Shown: piece by piece, positions 58,629-64,000 of the stretch
Layout: every line of letters starts with the position of its first letter
Numbering within the stretch: position 1 is the stretch's first letter
From: Azohydromonas caseinilytica
GTDB taxonomy: Bacteria; Pseudomonadota; Gammaproteobacteria; Burkholderiales; Burkholderiaceae_C
Assembly: GCF_012927045.1 (NCBI RefSeq)
Contig: NZ_JABBFW010000021.1
Coordinates: 31,564-95,563, forward strand
Direction: 5' to 3'
Length of the DNA: 64,000 nucleotides
The notes under the pieces: model-generated
Databases searched by the model: none
What the model saw: the letters and a program-made list of their open reading frames with translations, nothing else
What the model was told of the DNA's origin: nothing
Translations under genes and position numbers: made by a program

Positions 58629-59027
58629 ATGAGCAACGACGACACGCCCAGCAACGCCTTCGAGCTGCTGGGCGGCGAGCCGGCCGTGCGCCGGCTCGTG
58701 GACCGCTTCTACGACCTGATGGAGCTGGAGCCGGCCTACGCCGGCATCCGGCGCATGCACCCGGCCGACCTGCAGGGCTCGCGCGACAAGCTGTACTGGT
58801 TCCTGTGCGGCTGGCTCGGCGGCCCCAACCACTACATCGAACGCTTTGGCCATCCGCGGCTGCGCGCGCGGCACCTGCCCTTCGCCATCGGCCTGGCCGA
58901 GCGCGACCAGTGGCTGCACTGCATGCAGCAGGCGATGCAGGAGCAGGGCATGGACCCGGCGCTGGCCCAGCGCCTGGAGGACGCCTTCTTCAATACCGCG
59001 GACTGGATGCGCAACAAGGGTGGGTGA
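58629..59027 (+). CDS. group II truncated haemoglobin
   Basis: A 132-residue truncated globin. The ligand-binding Tyr in the FYDLMELEP region, the WLGGPNHYIERFGHPRLRARH segment with the proximal His (about 76) and the C-terminal WMRNKGG match group II globins. It would bind oxygen or nitric oxide. It lies just after a terminator. Confidence 0.88.
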   Translation: MSNDDTPSNAFELLGGEPAVRRLVDRFYDLMELEPAYAGIRRMHPADLQGSRDKLYWFLCGWLGGPNHYIERFGHPRLRARHLPFAIGLAERDQWLHCMQQAMQEQGMDPALAQRLEDAFFNTADWMRNKGG

Positions 59028-59030
59028 ATT

Positions 59031-59079
59031 CCGTTCGGGATGAGCCTGTCGAAGCCCTTCGACAAGGTCAGGGCGAGCG
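59031..59079. repeat. short copy of the CCGTTCGGG-type inverted repeat
   Basis: Near-palindromic: CCGTTCGGGATGAGCCTGTC followed by its near complement. It fits between the convergent haemoglobin and Smr genes (four bases after one stop) and may end both transcripts. Confidence 0.75.
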
Positions 59080-59088
59080 CAAACGACT

Positions 59089-59727
59089 TCATCCGCGCAG
59101 CAGCACGATCAGCGCCCCGTGGCCGCCCTCGCTGCCGCGGGCCTGCACGAAGGCGGCGACCTCGCTCTTCTGCACCAGCCATGCGCGCACCTTGCCCTTG
59201 AGCACCGGCGTGCGTCCGGGCGAGCCCAGGCCCTTGCCGTGCACCACGCGCACGCAGCGCAGGCCCCGCTGCATGGCCTCGCGCAGGAACGACGCCAGCC
59301 GCTCGCGCGCCTCGTCGCGGCGCAGGCCATGCAGGTCCACCTCGGCCTGGATCGACCACTGGCCGCGGCGCAGCCGCTTGAGCACGTCGGGGCCGATGTC
59401 CGGACGGCGAAAGCTCAGCTCGGCGTCGGTTTCCAGCAGCGACTCCACGTCCACCTCGTCCGACAGCGCCTCCTGCAGTGCCGCCTGCTCGTCGAGCTCG
59501 CGCTGGCGCGGCCACGGCGCCGGGCGCGCGTGCACATGCTCCTTGCGCCCATGCGGCTTGAGCGGCTGCACCGGCCCCACGGCCTGCGCGAACAGCGTGG
59601 CGGCACTCTGCGCGCGGCGCGCCGCCTCCAGCTCGCGTTGCCGCAGGTGTTCGGCCTCCTGGCGGCGGTGTTCCAGCACGCGCTTGATCGCATCGAGCTC
59701 GTGCAGGCTGCGCAGCTTCACGTTCAT
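59089..59727 (-). CDS. Smr-domain protein (endonuclease-like)
   Basis: A 212-residue protein with a helical, basic N-terminus (about 1-120) and a C-terminal Smr domain (about 125-210) bearing VDLHGLRRDEAR and VVHGKGLGSPG. Smr domains nick or cleave DNA/RNA; here a role in DNA or ribosome-associated cleavage is possible. AAGGAAG precedes the ATG. An in-frame upstream extension is not favoured. Confidence 0.85.
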   Translation of the reverse strand: MNVKLRSLHELDAIKRVLEHRRQEAEHLRQRELEAARRAQSAATLFAQAVGPVQPLKPHGRKEHVHARPAPWPRQRELDEQAALQEALSDEVDVESLLETDAELSFRRPDIGPDVLKRLRRGQWSIQAEVDLHGLRRDEARERLASFLREAMQRGLRCVRVVHGKGLGSPGRTPVLKGKVRAWLVQKSEVAAFVQARGSEGGHGALIVLLRG

Positions 59728-59828
59728 CGGTACTTCCTTGGGACTGCCCTGCGCTGCGCGCGGTTCATTCAACAAAAGACAAGAGCAAGAAACGGGCTAC
59801 TCCCGGTGCCGTGGCCCTGCGGTGGCGC

Positions 59829-60503
59829 TCACAACAGCCCGCGCTCGGCAAAGGAGACGGTCTGCCCGGCGCCGATCACCAGGTGGTCCAGCACCGCCAC
59901 GTCCACCAGCTGCAGCGCGCTCTTGAGGCGCTGGGTGAGGAACTCGTCGGCACGCGAAGGCTCGGCCAGGCCGGAGGGGTGGTTGTGCGCCAGGATCAGC
60001 GCGCCGGCATTGAGCTGCAGCGCGCGCTTGACCACCTCGCGCGGGTAGACGCTGGTCTGTGTCAGCGTGCCGCGGAAGAGCTCCTCCATGCACAGCAGCC
60101 GGTGCTGGCTGTCGAGGAAGAGCACCGCGAACACCTCGTGCTCCAGGCCGGCCAGGCGCAGCGCGAGGTAGTCCTTGACCTTGGCCGGCGCATCGAACAC
60201 GGGCGTGCGGGCCAGCTCCACCGCCAGCGTGCGCCGCGCGATCTCCATGACCGCCCCGATCTCGGCCTGCTTGGCCGGCCCCAGTCCCTTGACCAGCGCC
60301 AGCTGTCGGGGTTGCGCCCGCAACAGGCCCGGCAGGCCGTTGAAGTCCGCCAGCAGCTTGTCCGCCAGCTGCAGCACGTTGAGCTCGGGCAGCCCCGTGC
60401 GCAACAGCAGCGCCAGCAGCTCCGCGTCGGCCAGGGCGCCCGGGCCGCGGGTGAGCAGCTTCTCGCGCGGCAAGGCGTCGGCGGGCAGGTCTTTCAAAGG
60501 CAT
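59829..60503 (-). CDS. radC: RadC-type JAB1/MPN-domain protein
   Basis: A 224-residue protein, matching the usual RadC length from this start. An HhH region (about 15-90) precedes a JAMM domain (about 100-224) with [14 protein letters not shown] for zinc binding. An earlier start at 60569 would overlap the slpA promoter region. Despite the name, a DNA repair role is not firmly shown for the family. Confidence 0.88.
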   Translation of the reverse strand: MPLKDLPADALPREKLLTRGPGALADAELLALLLRTGLPELNVLQLADKLLADFNGLPGLLRAQPRQLALVKGLGPAKQAEIGAVMEIARRTLAVELARTPVFDAPAKVKDYLALRLAGLEHEVFAVLFLDSQHRLLCMEELFRGTLTQTSVYPREVVKRALQLNAGALILAHNHPSGLAEPSRADEFLTQRLKSALQLVDVAVLDHLVIGAGQTVSFAERGLL

Positions 60504-60574
60504 CGCGTCCAGGACGGCTTGGGGCCGGCTCGTAGAATCTCGGGACCAGTCTATAGACAAGAGTTTCATCCACC

Positions 60575-61018
60575 GTGAGCATGATCCAGCCCGGGGCCTT
60601 CCTGACCCTGCATTACCGACTGTCGGGCCCCGACGGTGCCGATCTCGTCAACACCTTCGGTGGCAAGCCCGCCACGCTCACGCTGGGCACGGGTGAGCTC
60701 GCCCCGGCCATGGAGGCGCGGCTGCTGGGCCTGGGCGAGGGCGCGCACGAGCGCTTCGAGCTGGCACCGGGCGAGGCCTTCGGCGAGCGCAACCCCGAAC
60801 TGCTGCAGCGCGTGAAGCTGTCGCTGCTGCGCGAGCTGGGCGACCCCGATGCCGAGTACGGCGTGGGCGACGTGGTGCAGTTCCCCACGCCCGGCGGCCA
60901 GGCCAGCTATGCCGGCGTGGTGCGCGAGGTGGGGCCGGACTGGCTGCTGTTCGACTTCAATCACCCGCTGGCCGGCCAGAGCGTGAGTTTCGAAGTCCAG
61001 GTCATTGGGGTGCTGTGA
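60575..61018 (+). CDS. slpA: FKBP-type peptidyl-prolyl isomerase SlpA
   Basis: A 147-residue FKBP of the SlpA/SlyD group without a His-rich tail. The FKBP core ([23 protein letters not shown]), the inserted flap region and the C-terminal beta strand are visible. GTG at 60575 and ATG at 60581 are both possible starts. The ispH gene follows after one base, as in many proteobacteria. Confidence 0.87.
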   Translation: MSMIQPGAFLTLHYRLSGPDGADLVNTFGGKPATLTLGTGELAPAMEARLLGLGEGAHERFELAPGEAFGERNPELLQRVKLSLLRELGDPDAEYGVGDVVQFPTPGGQASYAGVVREVGPDWLLFDFNHPLAGQSVSFEVQVIGVL

Positions 61019-61019
61019 G

Positions 61020-61979
61020 ATGAGCGTGCAGGAAGTGGTGCTGGCGCAGCCGCGAGGCTTCTGCGCCGGGGTGGACCGGGCCATCGAGATCGTGGAGCGG
61101 GCGCTGGTGCGCTTCGGCGCACCGATCTACGTGCGCCATGAGATCGTGCACAACACCTACGTGGTCAGTGACCTGCGCGCCAAGGGCGCCATCTTCATCG
61201 AGGAGCTGTCGGAGGTGCCGCCGGGCGCGACGCTGGTGTTCAGTGCCCATGGCGTCAGCCAGGCCGTGCGCCGTGAGGCGGCCGAGCGCGGCTTCCAGCT
61301 TTTCGATGCCACCTGCCCGCTGGTGACCAAGGTGCACGTGGAAGTCGCCAAGCTCGCGCGCGAAGGCTACGAGTTCATCATGATCGGCCACAAGGGGCAC
61401 CCGGAGGTCGAGGGCACCATGGGCCAGCTCGACGGCGGCATCCACCTGGTGGAAGAGGTCGCGGACGTGGCCAAGGTGCAGGTGCGCGACCCGTCGAAGC
61501 TGGCGGTGGTGACGCAGACCACGCTCAGCGTGGATGACGCGGCCGAGATCCTGACGGCCGTGAAGGAGCATTTCCCGCTGGTGCGCGAGCCCAAGAAGCA
61601 GGACATCTGCTACGCCACGCAGAACCGGCAGGACGCCGTGAAGTTGTTGGCGCCCACGGTGGACGTGCTGATCGTGGTGGGCAGTCCCACCAGTTCCAAC
61701 AGCAACCGGCTGCGCGAGCTGGCGCAGCGCCTGGGCACGCCCGCGTACATGGTGGACGCCGCCGCCGACCTGCAGCCGCAGTGGTTTCCGCAAGGGGCGC
61801 GTGTCGGCCTGACCGCCGGAGCCTCGGCGCCCGACATCCTCGTGAATCAGGTGATCCAGCGCCTGCGCGAGCTTGGCGCCCTTAGCGTGCGCCGCATGGC
61901 AGGCGTGGAAGAGCACATCCGTTTCCCGTTGCCCAAGGGCCTGGGCGACCGCGCGATGGCCGAGGCCGGCGAAGGTTGA
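61020..61979 (+). CDS. ispH: 4-hydroxy-3-methylbut-2-enyl diphosphate reductase
   Basis: A 319-residue iron-sulphur enzyme. The three cluster cysteines are in PRGFCAGV (about 14), DATCPLVTK (about 97) and [11 protein letters not shown] (about 200), with the TQTTLS Thr/Glu active-site region between. It makes isopentenyl and dimethylallyl diphosphate in the last MEP step. The upstream slpA stop is one base away. Confidence 0.95.
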   Translation: MSVQEVVLAQPRGFCAGVDRAIEIVERALVRFGAPIYVRHEIVHNTYVVSDLRAKGAIFIEELSEVPPGATLVFSAHGVSQAVRREAAERGFQLFDATCPLVTKVHVEVAKLAREGYEFIMIGHKGHPEVEGTMGQLDGGIHLVEEVADVAKVQVRDPSKLAVVTQTTLSVDDAAEILTAVKEHFPLVREPKKQDICYATQNRQDAVKLLAPTVDVLIVVGSPTSSNSNRLRELAQRLGTPAYMVDAAADLQPQWFPQGARVGLTAGASAPDILVNQVIQRLRELGALSVRRMAGVEEHIRFPLPKGLGDRAMAEAGEG

Positions 61980-62046
61980 GGATTCAAACCGGGCCGCGCG
62001 TGGATGCGGCCCGTGCTGTCGGACGGGCGGGGCGCCGGTGGCCTGA

Positions 62047-63390
<1,344 letters not shown>

Positions 63391-63597
63391 GAGACGGAAG
63401 CCACGGCGCCCTACGGCAGTCCTGCGGGCAGTCAAGCCGCAGGTCAATAGACAGGACTGCGTCCGCCGGACGACCTTGCAGAGGGCCGTCGCGCGTGGTG
63501 CAACAAAATTTGATGCAATCGCGCTTGGCCTCTAGCGTTCCGCTCAAAAATTGGATTAGAATGCGAGGCTTCACTCACTGACCAGGGTGAAGTTCCA

Positions 63598-63688
63598 GGA
63601 AAGGTGGCAGAGTGGTCGAATGCGCCGGACTCGAAATCCGGTATACAGGTTTCCTGTATCGAGGGTTCGAATCCCTCCCTTTCCGCCA
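63598..63688 (+). tRNA. tRNA-Ser(CGA)
   Basis: A class II tRNA: acceptor GGAAAGG/CCTTTCC, anticodon stem CCGGA/TCCGG with loop CT-CGA-AA, a long variable arm (TATACAGG...CCTGTATC), T arm GAGGG/CCCTC with TTCGAAT, discriminator G and encoded CCA. It reads UCG codons and lies directly after serS. Confidence 0.96.
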
Positions 63689-63741
63689 GCGGCAGCTCTG
63701 GGCTTGTTGGCAGCAGCAAGTGGGAAATTCGCCGCGAGGTG

Positions 63742-63771
63742 TTGACATTACTTTTAAAGTGATGTCATAAT
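63742..63771 (+). promoter_or_regulatory. predicted upstream rRNA promoter (P1)
   Basis: TTGACA, 18 bases, CATAAT: a near-consensus sigma-70 promoter in AT-rich DNA downstream of the tRNA-Ser gene. Confidence 0.65.
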
Positions 63772-63833
63772 TTGCGGCTTGCGCTGAGCAAGTTGAGTTG
63801 ATCGAGCGGCGCGGTTGGTGTGCTGCTTGTGTG

Positions 63834-63854
63834 GCAACCATCATTGATGGTTGC
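63834..63854. other. 21-bp palindrome between rRNA promoters
   Basis: Ten-base perfect arms GCAACCATCA/TGATGGTTGC around a single T lie between the two predicted promoters, in the position of an operator or an early leader hairpin. Confidence 0.55.
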
Positions 63855-63898
63855 TGTCGATCTAAGCAACTTGGTTAGTGATTCGAAATTCCGAGTGC

Positions 63899-63927
63899 TT
63901 GACAAGGTTTTTTGAATGTGTCAGAAT
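63899..63927 (+). promoter_or_regulatory. predicted rRNA promoter (P2)
   Basis: TTGACA, 17 bases, CAGAAT. Transcription would start about 63,934, just before leader hairpins and boxA. Confidence 0.65.
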
Positions 63928-63932
63928 TTCAA

Positions 63933-64000
63933 GCTTCGCTGAACAAAACTGCGAAGCGCTGCAACAGCGGCAAGCTCTTTAAAAACATACAGCCGATAAG
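63933..64000 (+). promoter_or_regulatory. rRNA operon leader with boxA
   Basis: A hairpin (GCTTCGC/GCGAAGC), a second short one (CGCTG/CAGCG), then GCTCTTTAAAAA (63974-63985), a good match to the boxA antitermination signal. The ACAGCCGATAAG end resembles leaders ahead of 16S rRNA in Comamonadaceae. The 16S gene itself is beyond the window. Confidence 0.75.

Overview
The window is high-GC, densely packed bacterial DNA. Gene content and style point to the Burkholderiales, most likely family Comamonadaceae (Acidovorax-like relatives): several Bug/TctC solute-binding proteins without partners, a cytochrome c4, a TamA-TamB pair, dispersed REP-like inverted repeats, and an rRNA leader with a boxA of the type seen in that family. 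The genus cannot be fixed from the sequence alone.

Region 1 (about 1-1.2 kb) holds a small VapB/VapC-like toxin-antitoxin pair and a MazG-like nucleotide pyrophosphohydrolase. Region 2 (1.2-23.6 kb) is the metabolic core. A minus-strand operon (udh, SMP-30 lactonase, TRAP dctP-dctQ-dctM, garD, mazG-like gene) would import a uronate or aldarate, oxidise uronate to aldarolactone, open it and dehydrate galactarate. Two FadR-type GntR regulators and a surface PL10 pectate lyase follow. A plus-strand cluster (tctC, gudD, KDGlucarate aldolase, garR, type II glycerate kinase) completes the route from galactarate or glucarate to pyruvate plus 2-phosphoglycerate. An alpha-hydroxyacid oxidase, two more orphan TctC proteins and a D-2-hydroxyacid dehydrogenase close it. 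Matching FadR-type operator sequences lie at the udh promoter, between the regulators, and (degenerate) upstream of the pectate lyase and of the gudD transcript, which suggests one pectin/uronate regulon.

Region 3 (23.7-45 kb) is mixed: a DUF429 protein, a lone receiver domain, a lipoprotein, an Lhr-like helicase of the ligase-associated type without its partners, a CHASE-PAS hybrid histidine kinase, a YkvA protein, a nuclease, a Na/Pi transporter, arginase, a LOG-like protein, an E1-like ThiF/MoeB, a CtpA protease, a divergently arranged ferric-iron ABC transporter (fbpC and fbpB) over a Fur-box-like site, a diguanylate cyclase and tRNA-Arg(CCU).

Region 4 (45-57.5 kb, mostly minus strand) carries tamB, tamA, a VWA protein, an S9-type peptidase homologue that seems to lack its catalytic Ser and His, an acetyltransferase, an exported protein of unknown function and a MoxR ATPase. 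Region 5 (57.6-64 kb) is housekeeping: cytochrome c4, a metallochaperone, a truncated haemoglobin, an Smr protein, radC, slpA, ispH, serS and tRNA-Ser(CGA). It ends in tandem promoters and a boxA leader that probably belong to an rRNA operon whose 16S gene starts just beyond the window.
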